From: Polyangiaceae bacterium
GTDB lineage: Bacteria; Myxococcota_A; Polyangia; Polyangiales; Polyangiaceae
DNA length: 64,000 nucleotides
NCBI GenBank assembly: GCA_013214025.1
Contig: JABSRN010000164.1
Span: forward strand, 1-64,000
Direction: 5' to 3'
The notes below the pieces were generated by a model that was given only the letters and a program-made list of their open reading frames with translations, searched no databases and was not told the DNA's origin. Numbering within the stretch: position 1 is the first letter of the stretch; each line of letters begins with the position of its first letter. A program made the translations under genes and the position numbers. Shown here piece by piece: positions 7,820 to 15,804 of this stretch.

Positions 7820-9271
7820 ATGACTACTCCAAAATATGCCCGATACGTTTTGATGCTCAGCTGCGTGCTGGGCTCCGATTTTCACAGTTCCGAGGCAGAA
7901 GCCCGCACGAAGTCCGCCACCCAGCAGCCCGCAAAGGTCGCGCACAAAACCGCCGGTCCGGACCCTACAGGGGCCCGGGGGCCGCGCCACCGAGGGGCTC
8001 TACAGGAACGAGTCGGTTTCAAGGCTCGCGAAACCCGAAAGCCTCGCCAGGCAAGTCCCCCCGTCAGCCACAAACAGTCCCTCAAGGCAAAAGACAAACA
8101 TCGTTCCAAGAGCGCAACTCCGAACAAGGCAGCCAAACGGCGGCCCCCGCACACCTCCAAACGACGCCGGCGACACGAGACGAAACAGAAAGCCCAGAAC
8201 ACTCGCGCTCAGCACGCCCGCAAAGATAACGCCCGCAGCAAACGCCACCGAAGGAACACCGAGATGCCGAAATACCGCTCAAAGCCGCGCTCAGCTAAAA
8301 ACAGCGCACTCAGAAAACACGGTCGTCTCGCGAAACTGCCCGCAGTGACTACGGTGACAACCGAGCAGCCACGGCGTGCGCAACCGCAAGCCCAGGGGAG
8401 CCACCGTCAACCCGGTGCCTCACGCGCCCTCCGGAGGCGCGGGCGCGTCGCCCTTCTGGCGCCGACTCTACCGCTCTCGCGCCCCGTGCCCGTGCCGCGC
8501 GGTCGACAAATCACCCACAACGGGCAGCTCCGAAACACTGTGCACACATCGCGGCTCGATGCTGGGCGCGCGGAGGTGATGCACCGGCACAGGGCTATCG
8601 CTTCGCCGGTTCCCAAGCACGAGATCGTGAACGAGAGGCGGTCTCGCGAAACTTTCTACCGTGCCGCCCGCCCCTCACGGGATGCGATCCGCCAAAATTC
8701 AGCTGTCCCCAGTCCAGCATCGCCAGACCGCGGGGCGGTTGGGCCCGATTGCACAACCGAGTACCCGATGCGCGCGGTACGCCCGTGCACCCAAGCGCAA
8801 GATCGTTGGACACTGGAGTTGGGCGCCGGGGTGGGGCAGCGAAGACAACAACATTTCGGCTTGGGCACACTCCGCCTGATGACTCCGAGCCGCTGGGAGC
8901 TCGAATTATCCGGAGAGAGCGAAGCCTCACCGACGAGCTCGGGATCTGGGCGGGCGGGACTGGCCTTCCGTCTGTTTGAAACCGGTTCACTGCTAACCAG
9001 GGTTTCGATTGGCGCTCAGGGCTTCGCCGATAGCCCGGCGCCTCAGCTCGGCTGGTACTCAGCTGCCGGGCTGAGCTGGAATCCTGCCGGACCGATACTC
9101 GTCAGAGTACACGGCAGCGCTGGCGCCGGGGGTGGAGAGACGACCCGTGGGCTGAGCGCCGATCTGGGACTGGTGTCTGGCCCCCTTGCGATTCACGCCG
9201 GCTACGGATACGACGAGCGAGGCGCCGCCGGCGCCGGGGGTGTGCGGGCCGCTGTCAGTGTTTGGTTCTGA
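7820..9271 (+). CDS. Exported Arg/Lys-rich protein with barrel-like C-terminus
   Basis: A 483-residue protein with three parts. Residues 1-28 look like a signal peptide ending near the Ala-rich SEAEARTKS. Residues about 30-300 are extremely basic and low in hydrophobics (runs such as KRRPPHTSKRRRRHETKQK), with no predicted fold. From about residue 325 the protein alternates polar and hydrophobic residues in short strands with Gly/Tyr/Trp turns (WTLELGAGVGQRR, LLTRVSIGAQGFA, LAIHAGYGYDERG) and ends in VSVWF, a terminal Phe typical of outer-membrane barrels recognised by BamA. So it may be a small barrel carrying a polybasic periplasmic or surface arm. The basic segment could bind nucleic acid, LPS or peptidoglycan; none is shown. 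It converges with the Hsp70-like gene, eight bases apart. Confidence 0.7.
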   Translation: MTTPKYARYVLMLSCVLGSDFHSSEAEARTKSATQQPAKVAHKTAGPDPTGARGPRHRGALQERVGFKARETRKPRQASPPVSHKQSLKAKDKHRSKSATPNKAAKRRPPHTSKRRRRHETKQKAQNTRAQHARKDNARSKRHRRNTEMPKYRSKPRSAKNSALRKHGRLAKLPAVTTVTTEQPRRAQPQAQGSHRQPGASRALRRRGRVALLAPTLPLSRPVPVPRGRQITHNGQLRNTVHTSRLDAGRAEVMHRHRAIASPVPKHEIVNERRSRETFYRAARPSRDAIRQNSAVPSPASPDRGAVGPDCTTEYPMRAVRPCTQAQDRWTLELGAGVGQRRQQHFGLGTLRLMTPSRWELELSGESEASPTSSGSGRAGLAFRLFETGSLLTRVSIGAQGFADSPAPQLGWYSAAGLSWNPAGPILVRVHGSAGAGGGETTRGLSADLGLVSGPLAIHAGYGYDERGAAGAGGVRAAVSVWF

Positions 9272-9279
9272 TTGGCGAT

Positions 9280-11745
9280 CTACGCCTTAGAGCCGATGCT
9301 GCACTTGACGCGACCGGAGATCTCGCCGCGTAACGCTCGAGTGTCGGTCAGCTCTTTCTGCGACACTTCGTCCTTGCGCATGCTCAGCGCCCTCGCTCGT
9401 TGGTCGAGCAGCTCGTCCATCGCGGCAAAATCTTTCTTGGGGAAGGCTCGACGACGGTAGCTCGCTCTCTGGCGGGGATCCTGCAACACTGAATAGGCGT
9501 CCCGTAGAGCCGTTTCCAGCTTCGCCGCGATCTGGGGCGAGACCGCGCGGCTCGTACTCACTCGGGCCATCGATCGATCAAAAGCAGCTTGGATAGCATC
9601 TCCCTGAGCGCTCCAATGCAGCCCCAACACATCAAAATAGTTGGCGTGCTCGACCCTATTCATCCAAGTCGCCAGCTCCGCTTCTGGGTCGGCGATTTGC
9701 CTGCCGACAGCGGACCACTCCAGCATGCCAAAAAGTTCGAGCAACAACACGACGTGAAGCACCGCTCGGCCTCCGGAACCAGATATCAACGCTCGCAGCG
9801 CCAGGGTGCCGTCCATCGAAAACTTCAACACGCGTTTTTCTCGATCGGACAAATGCAGGTTGCGCACGCGGTTTCGCATTTTTGGCACCAGGGTCGGTGA
9901 CAGAGCGAGCTTATCGCCGAAAGCCTCGACCACAGCGCTCGAGTCGAGAAGCGCCGTCCAGCTCTTGATAAGGTCGCCGGCGAGGTGCAGTAGCGGAATA
10001 CGTTCACGGGCGGTGTTGTCCTCGCACTCTGGGACGAACTGGAAATGTGCGTCGTTCCAATCGTACGCCGATTGCAGGGTCAGTCTTTCACGCGACGAGA
10101 GGTAGCCACGCCCCTCCTGGACCCAAAGAGTGGCTGTTGCACCCGGGCGACGAATCGTGAGCGTGCCGGTGATGTGGGCGTAGGGCAGCACACGGGCTAG
10201 CAGAAGCGGAAGAGGTATGGAGTCGCCGCTAAATCTAGCGGGACCGACCAAGCGTAGGTCGAGCATTTCGGCGGCAGATGCGGGCGAGCTGAGTCCCCCT
10301 TGGAAAGCCGAGTTTCCCGATAGTGGGGCTCTGGATGCCCGCGCGGAACTCGGCGGTAGGGAGTCGCCGGACGCCGAAATGCTACTGCGACGGGTGCCGG
10401 ACTCGGCTGGAGCGATGGTATCGGGCGGATCGTCGATTTCCATTTTCGGCACCCGAGCCTGCTTGGGTATCGAAGGAGTGCGCACCGAGATATCCGACCG
10501 CGCTGCCAGCCTGGACGACGGGGGCCGCGTGGAAACATCGGAAGGTGTCACGGAATATGTCCGACTTCCCGGTTCGGAGCGTAGGCCTGCCCGCGGCGGA
10601 AGGGTGGAGCCGCCGGCGACCGCTCCGCGTGCGCTCAGCGAAAGCCTGGCGTCGTGACAGCCTTCGAATACTTCGATGGCATTCACCTGCCCCAGACGAC
10701 TCGCTGCCAACAGCGCCGCTCCTCGGGCCACGGCGGAATCCACCGCGAGCTCTTCGCTCGCGGGCTGAGCAAATTGACGGTCAACCTGGGTACGAACAGC
10801 CACGCTCCGAGACATCCCTCCGCGCAAACAAACAACGCCGACCTCCTCCACGCGAATCCCCGCTCGGGAGAGCGCTCGACGGGAACATGCCTCGACACTG
10901 CCGATGAGCCCGCCGAGGGCCTCAGCCAATTGGTCGCGCGACAGATAAATACGCGGTGACGCTGCCTCAGGTCCAGGATTCGAATCCCGCAAACAGATCT
11001 CCGTGCGTTCGTGATGGCTCAGATCCATTTTGGCGAGCTCGCAAGCGTGCCGTAACGCTGGGTAGGTGGAGGGCTGTGTCCAGTCCACACCCTCGTTCAG
11101 TTGCTCTCTCGCGATCGCGACGAGCCGCTCATCGACGTCCATGCCCCCGATGGTCGCATCACTACCGTTGCCTAAAAGTTCTACCCGCCCGGGTCCGATG
11201 GTGAGCAAACTCACGTCCACTCCCCCGGCGCCCACATCAACAATCGCGACTACGCGAAACTGCTCCGTCGTGTTGGCAATTGTCGCCGCCTGGGCCGTTG
11301 ATTCCAATACGGTGCTGACGACGTCCAGACCCAGAATGGCGCTCGCTCGCTCCAAGGTCTGACGCTGTTGCAAACTGAACCAAGACGGCACACTCAAGCC
11401 GACATGACGCGGGCGCGCTCCGAACTGCGCTGTTGCCGATTCGACGACGCTGTTGAGCAGCGAACAGGCGATCTGTTCCGAGTCCCAGCTAGGTTCACCA
11501 TATCGGCGCGTTGCGTCGCCCAAGGGTCGTTTGATTCCCCATACACTTTGACCGGGGTCTGTCCTCGCGCGCACCGCTGCGTCCTCGCCCACCAGCACGC
11601 GTTTTCCGTCGAAGGCCACCGCCGCAGCGGTGCGCTCGGCACCCGAGCAACGAATGGTCTGCACTTCACCGCCATAGCAGACCGCCCCCCGCAACCACGT
11701 GGTCCCAAAGTCGAATCCTATGATTGGCGCGACGCTGTCTGACAT
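9280..11745 (-). CDS. Hsp70-type ATPase fused to a DUF4388-like and a J-like domain
   Basis: An 821-residue cytoplasmic protein. The N-terminal 370 residues are a DnaK-type ATPase: phosphate-1 GFDFGTTWLRGAV near residue 10, phosphate-2 VDVGAGGVDVSL near 190, and the adenosine motif CLRGGMSRSVAVR near 320, then AVARGAAL. No Hsp70 substrate-binding domain follows; instead there is a disordered Ser/Pro/Arg linker (about 385-505), a DUF4388-like module (LPLLLARVLPYAHITGTLTI onward, about 520-690), and a C-terminal J-like helix bundle (YFDVLGLHWSAQGDAIQAAF, 703-770). The J-like part lacks the HPD tripeptide needed to stimulate an Hsp70. I chose ATG 11743-11745, preceded by a G-run plus AG, over a GTG nine codons upstream. 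A regulatory role is likely but unproven. Confidence 0.85.
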   Translation of the reverse strand: MSDSVAPIIGFDFGTTWLRGAVCYGGEVQTIRCSGAERTAAAVAFDGKRVLVGEDAAVRARTDPGQSVWGIKRPLGDATRRYGEPSWDSEQIACSLLNSVVESATAQFGARPRHVGLSVPSWFSLQQRQTLERASAILGLDVVSTVLESTAQAATIANTTEQFRVVAIVDVGAGGVDVSLLTIGPGRVELLGNGSDATIGGMDVDERLVAIAREQLNEGVDWTQPSTYPALRHACELAKMDLSHHERTEICLRDSNPGPEAASPRIYLSRDQLAEALGGLIGSVEACSRRALSRAGIRVEEVGVVCLRGGMSRSVAVRTQVDRQFAQPASEELAVDSAVARGAALLAASRLGQVNAIEVFEGCHDARLSLSARGAVAGGSTLPPRAGLRSEPGSRTYSVTPSDVSTRPPSSRLAARSDISVRTPSIPKQARVPKMEIDDPPDTIAPAESGTRRSSISASGDSLPPSSARASRAPLSGNSAFQGGLSSPASAAEMLDLRLVGPARFSGDSIPLPLLLARVLPYAHITGTLTIRRPGATATLWVQEGRGYLSSRERLTLQSAYDWNDAHFQFVPECEDNTARERIPLLHLAGDLIKSWTALLDSSAVVEAFGDKLALSPTLVPKMRNRVRNLHLSDREKRVLKFSMDGTLALRALISGSGGRAVLHVVLLLELFGMLEWSAVGRQIADPEAELATWMNRVEHANYFDVLGLHWSAQGDAIQAAFDRSMARVSTSRAVSPQIAAKLETALRDAYSVLQDPRQRASYRRRAFPKKDFAAMDELLDQRARALSMRKDEVSQKELTDTRALRGEISGRVKCSIGSKA

Positions 11746-12439
11746 CGAACTCCCCCCCGCTTGAATTCCCACGATATCAGGAATTGCCTAGCTGCCACAC
11801 GCTTCTCGTTGGCGGGGGTATCACCAACCTGTGGCTAGGGAAGAACGATCCAATCCTAGTACATAAGCGCAGCACCCCACGCGGCCCATGAAGGCGCCAG
11901 CCGACAGCCCGCATTGGCTAAGCTGGCCTGGCGCTAAGTCGGTGAGATGGTTGGGCTAGTTCCCAAGCTAGGCTGGCCCTAAGCCGCGGATGTACCTGCT
12001 CACGCTTGGACACTGCTTGAGTACTCCGCTGATCGTGCATCCCGTCAGACCGGTGGCTGACAATTTTCCCAGCGCGCCCCGTCAGTTCCACACTTCATGA
12101 AATCGTTGTCCGGGCAACTACCTACAAGAGGGACTGTTCATCCCCGCGCCGACTCTCCCGGATGTCACTGATTCACCACCGACGTGGCGCGATCGAGCAC
12201 GCCCGGATCCGCCGAAACACACCCCGTCCGTTGCTTGCCCAGCACCCCGGAGAAGTCACCTCCACGCCCCCGTTCGTTGACGCGCCCTCACCCAATTTTA
12301 CCAGCTCAGGTCCGACAGCCCCGCTCGCGTCGCAACAGGAGCGCGGAACCACCGATTTTTTCCGCAATTCCCCAAATAGGGCAGGGCACATCGCCACGTC
12401 GCAGTTGTTTGCATCGCCGTCTCGTCATACGCTCGTCGC
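11746..12439. other. Non-coding 694-bp interval
   Basis: No convincing gene is found on either strand; the few short open frames lack RBS and sensible composition. A loose direct repeat is visible (GCTAAGCTGGCCTGGCGCTAAG near 11917-11938 and GCTAGGCTGGCCCTAAG near 11967-11983), and a 7-bp inverted pair (GCGCCAG/CTGGCGC) around 11894-11933. The right-hand 100 bases should hold the promoter of the TerB-like gene, the left-hand 100 that of the Hsp70-like gene. Confidence 0.4.
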
Positions 12440-12886
12440 ATGACCAGCCCTGAGTCCGTAGCCGACTTTTCCCAAGTACAGCTTACCGCCCTGGTGGAGT
12501 TGATGTTGATGGCAGCTTCTGCCGACGGTGTCGTCAGCGACATCGAAAATCGGCGAATCGCCCGGAACGTAGAGAAATCGACAAACGGCGCTGTTGGTGC
12601 CGAGACATTACAAAACATGATGACCACCGCGATCAACCGAATCGATTCAGGAGATCGCGATAGCCGATTGGCATCTATCAAAAAACGGCTCCGGGCGGCC
12701 GCCGCCGTCGAAGGCGCTCTGCGAATGGCGATTCAAGTCGCCTTTGTGGACGGAAAAATTGGTGCCAGAGAAACCCAGTTCCTGACCCACGCAGCGGCGG
12801 AATTCGGCCTGAGCTCGGAGGTCGCTCTCCAGTTGTTAGCTGAGGGGCGAACCATCAGCCTCGCGCCAACTCCCCCAGTCGCCTAG
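12440..12886 (+). CDS. TerB-like (tellurite-resistance-type) protein
   Basis: A 148-residue soluble, all-helical protein of the TerB/DUF533-like kind. The two diagnostic acidic turns are present: AASADGVVSDIENRRI (about 26-41) and AFVDGKIGARETQFL (about 102-116), each with the (A/V)DGxxxxxE pattern whose acidic residues bind a metal ion in TerB. In other bacteria such domains occur in tellurite/stress loci, but many are stand-alone and of unknown role; no other ter genes lie nearby. No signal peptide. It is a single gene, with a strong hairpin 15 bases after the stop. Confidence 0.8.
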   Translation: MTSPESVADFSQVQLTALVELMLMAASADGVVSDIENRRIARNVEKSTNGAVGAETLQNMMTTAINRIDSGDRDSRLASIKKRLRAAAAVEGALRMAIQVAFVDGKIGARETQFLTHAAAEFGLSSEVALQLLAEGRTISLAPTPPVA

Positions 12887-12900
12887 CCGTAGGAAGCGAG

Positions 12901-12926
12901 CGATGGCGCACGACTGCGCGCCATCG
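12901..12926 (+). terminator. Hairpin after the TerB-like gene
   Basis: A perfect nine-pair stem (12901-12909 with 12918-12926) closing an eight-base loop, 15 bases after the stop at 12886. There is no T-run behind it, so it may act only as a 3-prime stabiliser or a weak terminator. Confidence 0.45.
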
Positions 12927-13150
12927 GCCAAGAATCCGCCCACTCGGCGCAATTTTCCGGCGAGCTGTCCGTTGAGCGCCATAGAACGGCTCCTTACGGC
13001 CAGAGAACAGACATCATGACAAATGGGTAGGCGAACTTCGACTGCAAGCGCGGGCTGGCTCATGGTGCTCAAGGTTTCGCTCCTGGCGTGTGACCAGTTA
13101 GACCCGATAGCTGCATCCAAGTGCAGCAAGATCCTGCACCGCTAAAAAAT

Positions 13151-13264
13151 GCGGCTCGGCAAGCTGGCAGAATCGACGAGCCGCGCGATGACAACTTGCC
13201 AGGAAGCCAGTGACGAACGGCGCGGCTGTGCGATAGCAGCGAGCCGCGCCGCAGATCTGCGGCG
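13151..13264. repeat. Cluster of GC-rich inverted repeats
   Basis: The non-coding interval 12887-13306 contains three inverted repeats in 115 bases: GCGGCTCG 13151-13158 with 13177-13184, GCGCGGCT 13220-13227 with 13242-13249, and a perfect 18-bp palindrome at 13247-13264 (CGCCGCAG followed by its complement). The second right arm overlaps the palindrome, so alternative pairings are possible. The cluster lies 40-150 bases beyond the methyltransferase stop on its 3-prime side. No gene is seen in the interval. It could be a terminator region, a protein-binding site or a small structured RNA. Confidence 0.4.
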
Positions 13265-13306
13265 TTGTTCTAAATAGAGGCGCAGAAAATCGCTCAGTCG
13301 GAGGGC

Positions 13307-14077
13307 TTAGGTGACACCCAGCTCCCGACGAATCTGCATGTACTCGTCGCTGTTCGAGCCGTCCGCCTCCCGAACGCAACACACCACTCGATGGGGTTCC
13401 GCCACGGGCCGCTGAACGAACTCAAAGACGGACAAGAACGGGAGCGCGCGGTCCCGGCGCATCAGGAAGTCCGCCTGGCCGCCCAGATGCAGTGCGTGGG
13501 CGGAGGCGGCCGCCACGACCCGGTCGAGTCCCTTGGTTTGAAACACTAAATAGAAGCGCGCGCCATCACGCATCGCCGCCGTCGCTGCCGCAAAATAAGC
13601 TTCCACACCGCCGCGGGCTTCGAAGCGGCAAGCCCGGCGCTGCTCGTCGTTGGGCAACACGCCGGTGTCGAGAGGGAAATAGGGAGGAGAGCCCGTGACC
13701 AGGTCGAAACCTGGGTGCGCCGACCAATCGAAGTGCCGAAAGTCTGACTGGTGAAGTTGAATTTTACTCGAATGGGCCGGCAGTTCTTCAACCGCCCTCC
13801 GCGCCATCAGCACTGATTGCGGCTGCGCTTCCACGCCAACGGCTTCTGCCGGGCGCAGTTTGTGGCTCACCATGAGCAGCACGGACCCGATGCCACAACC
13901 GAGATCCAAATACCGCGTTAGCGTTTGTGGACGGCGATGCACCGCGTACCAGGCCGTTATCAAATCGTCAGTGCTCGTCCGATGTCCTCCTCGGCGTTGG
14001 TAGATGTGCCAGTCGCCGATCATGCGGTCTCGCACAGCGTCGGTGGGCCAATCCGCGGACTGCGTAGACGTTATCAC
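13307..14077 (-). CDS. TrmN6-like SAM-dependent methyltransferase
   Basis: A 256-residue class I methyltransferase related to tRNA1(Val) adenine-N6 methyltransferase (TrmN6/YfiC) and other MTS-domain enzymes. The SAM-binding motif I is LDLGCGIGSVLLMVS (about 58-72), an acidic motif II VGVEAQPQS follows, and motif IV is TGSPPYFPLD (about 128-137), corresponding to the N-P-P-Y of N6-adenine enzymes with Ser replacing Asn. That substitution weakens a firm adenine-N6 assignment. The N-terminal YQRRGGHRTSTDDLITAW is typical of the MTS family (the substrate-binding RxGxRxxxD pattern). Start is a GTG at 14075-14077; the ATG at residue 20 is the alternative. Confidence 0.82.
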   Translation of the reverse strand: MITSTQSADWPTDAVRDRMIGDWHIYQRRGGHRTSTDDLITAWYAVHRRPQTLTRYLDLGCGIGSVLLMVSHKLRPAEAVGVEAQPQSVLMARRAVEELPAHSSKIQLHQSDFRHFDWSAHPGFDLVTGSPPYFPLDTGVLPNDEQRRACRFEARGGVEAYFAAATAAMRDGARFYLVFQTKGLDRVVAAASAHALHLGGQADFLMRRDRALPFLSVFEFVQRPVAEPHRVVCCVREADGSNSDEYMQIRRELGVT

Positions 14078-14262
14078 CGTAAATTTACCCTTGTACCGTT
14101 TGTGTCTGCCGTCCGTAGCTCGCTCAAGCGCTCAGTCGCGCCGGGGCCATAGCTGTCGGATGGGCTCATGCCCCGCTCTCTAGCACCGCGCGGGCCCTTC
14201 CGGAAACAGCCCGCGCCGGAAGCTTGAATTCCGAGAGAATCGCCGTGTAACCTCGCCCCAAG

Positions 14263-15804
14263 ATGAGACAATTCCTGAGTCCGACGCTGACCCTTGTACT
14301 ATTCGCCTCAACGACCATCGCCCGGGCGGATCTGGCGCCGGGATCGCCTTCTGAGAACTTCGAAGAAACGGAGTTAGCCAGCGGACTCCCCTCCCCGACC
14401 TCTGTGACTTTCTTGCCAGACGGCACGATGCTCGCGACAGGCAAGGGGGGACAGCTGTGGTTGCAAGCCCCCGACGACACGCTCACTACCGCCGGCTCAT
14501 TCAACGTGGATACGGAGAGCGAAAAAGGTTTGCTCAATGTGCTTGTGCATCCAGAATTCGACACGAATCGTTTGCTTATTGTCTACTATTCCGCGGCCGA
14601 CTCAGCAGACGTGGACGACAACAACCGTCATCGAGTCACCACCATCGCCCTGAGGAGCGATGGGCAACTCGATATGGCGAGCGAGACGATCTTGCTGGAC
14701 GGACTGCGGGGCCCCGCCAATCACGACGGCGGAGCGCTCGCCATCGGGCCTGATGGCTTTCTGTACGTCGGCGCTGGTGACACCGGCGCGAACAACCGTT
14801 CTCGCCCGGAAGACGAAAATCCTCCAACGAACTATTTCCCGACTTGTCTCACCAACGGCAACGGCAAGATCCTGCGCATTGCTTTGGATGGCTCTATTCC
14901 GGATAACAATCCGCTTGTTGGCGAGACAGTCACCGCTTGCGGCAATAGCGCGGGGGAGCAGCCCTCCACCACCGCGATGGCCCGCGAGGATATCTTCGCG
15001 TGGGGTTTCCGAAATCCTTGGCGACTGTGGGTCGACCCTCTCACCGGCAATGTGTGGGTGGGTGATGTTGGCAATATCGCCTACGAGGAAATCAACGTCA
15101 TTACCCCGGAGCTCGTTGGCAGTAACTTCGGCTGGCCGTGGCGCGAAGGCATGTTCGGGCACGCCCCCACTCAGTGCGAGCTCGCGACATCCCACGGTGG
15201 CGACTGCGTCGATCCCGTGTATCAGTGTGCGCGCAGCGAAAACGAAATCGGCATCGACGGCGGGTGTCAGTCGATCATTGGTGGCCTGGTCATCGATTCC
15301 TGCGAATGGCCCGAGGAGTTTCGCCACCGTTACTATCTGGGCGATAACCGCCTAGGTGAAATCGGATATCTCGAACTAAACGCAGATCGGAGTCGCGTGG
15401 TGGGTCGACGCCAACCATTCATCGTCAACGCGGGTCCCGTACACATCACCCAGGGTCCTGACAAGGCGCTGTACTATGTAAATTATGGTCGCGGCGCCAT
15501 CTACCGCGTCGCGCCGAGCTCGCCCCCACCCAGCTGTACAGAACCCGGGACCGGCGGCACGGGGGCAGGTGGCACCGGCACAGCATCTGGCGGAACCACC
15601 GGAACGAACAACACCGGCGGCACAGCATCCGGCGGCACAGCATCCGGCGGCATTAGTGGTAGCGATGCCGGAGGCGGCAGCACCGGAGACGGTGCCTCTT
15701 GCGCCTGCGAGTTGCCGGGTCGCAAAAGCGACGGACAGCCGCTCTTGACACTTGTCGCGCTGATGTCCGTCTCGATGCGACGGTTCCGCCGACGTAATCG
15801 ATGA
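14263..15804 (+). CDS. PQQ-type sugar dehydrogenase with MYXO-CTERM tail
   Basis: A 513-residue exported quinoprotein of the soluble glucose/sorbosone dehydrogenase (YliI-like) family, which oxidises aldose sugars with PQQ. The signal peptide ends near TTIARADLAPG. The six-bladed propeller shows ANHDGGALAIGPDGFLYVGA (catalytic His region, about 150-169), FAWGFRNPWRLWVDP and VGDVGNIAYEEINVI. A Gly/Thr/Ser-rich linker (about 425-475) leads to a C-terminal sorting signal: Cys480 and Cys482, a hydrophobic stretch, and an Arg-rich end (MRRFRRRNR), the MYXO-CTERM pattern processed by myxosortases. The product should therefore be moved to the cell surface. Its stop overlaps the start of the selenoprotein gene (ATGA), so the two are translationally coupled. 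Confidence 0.87.
   Translation: MRQFLSPTLTLVLFASTTIARADLAPGSPSENFEETELASGLPSPTSVTFLPDGTMLATGKGGQLWLQAPDDTLTTAGSFNVDTESEKGLLNVLVHPEFDTNRLLIVYYSAADSADVDDNNRHRVTTIALRSDGQLDMASETILLDGLRGPANHDGGALAIGPDGFLYVGAGDTGANNRSRPEDENPPTNYFPTCLTNGNGKILRIALDGSIPDNNPLVGETVTACGNSAGEQPSTTAMAREDIFAWGFRNPWRLWVDPLTGNVWVGDVGNIAYEEINVITPELVGSNFGWPWREGMFGHAPTQCELATSHGGDCVDPVYQCARSENEIGIDGGCQSIIGGLVIDSCEWPEEFRHRYYLGDNRLGEIGYLELNADRSRVVGRRQPFIVNAGPVHITQGPDKALYYVNYGRGAIYRVAPSSPPPSCTEPGTGGTGAGGTGTASGGTTGTNNTGGTASGGTASGGISGSDAGGGSTGDGASCACELPGRKSDGQPLLTLVALMSVSMRRFRRRNR

Noticed and set aside
12162-12443. 93-codon plus-strand open frame just before the TerB-like gene.
   Set aside because: No RBS and a Pro/Ser/Arg composition typical of shadow frames in GC-rich DNA.
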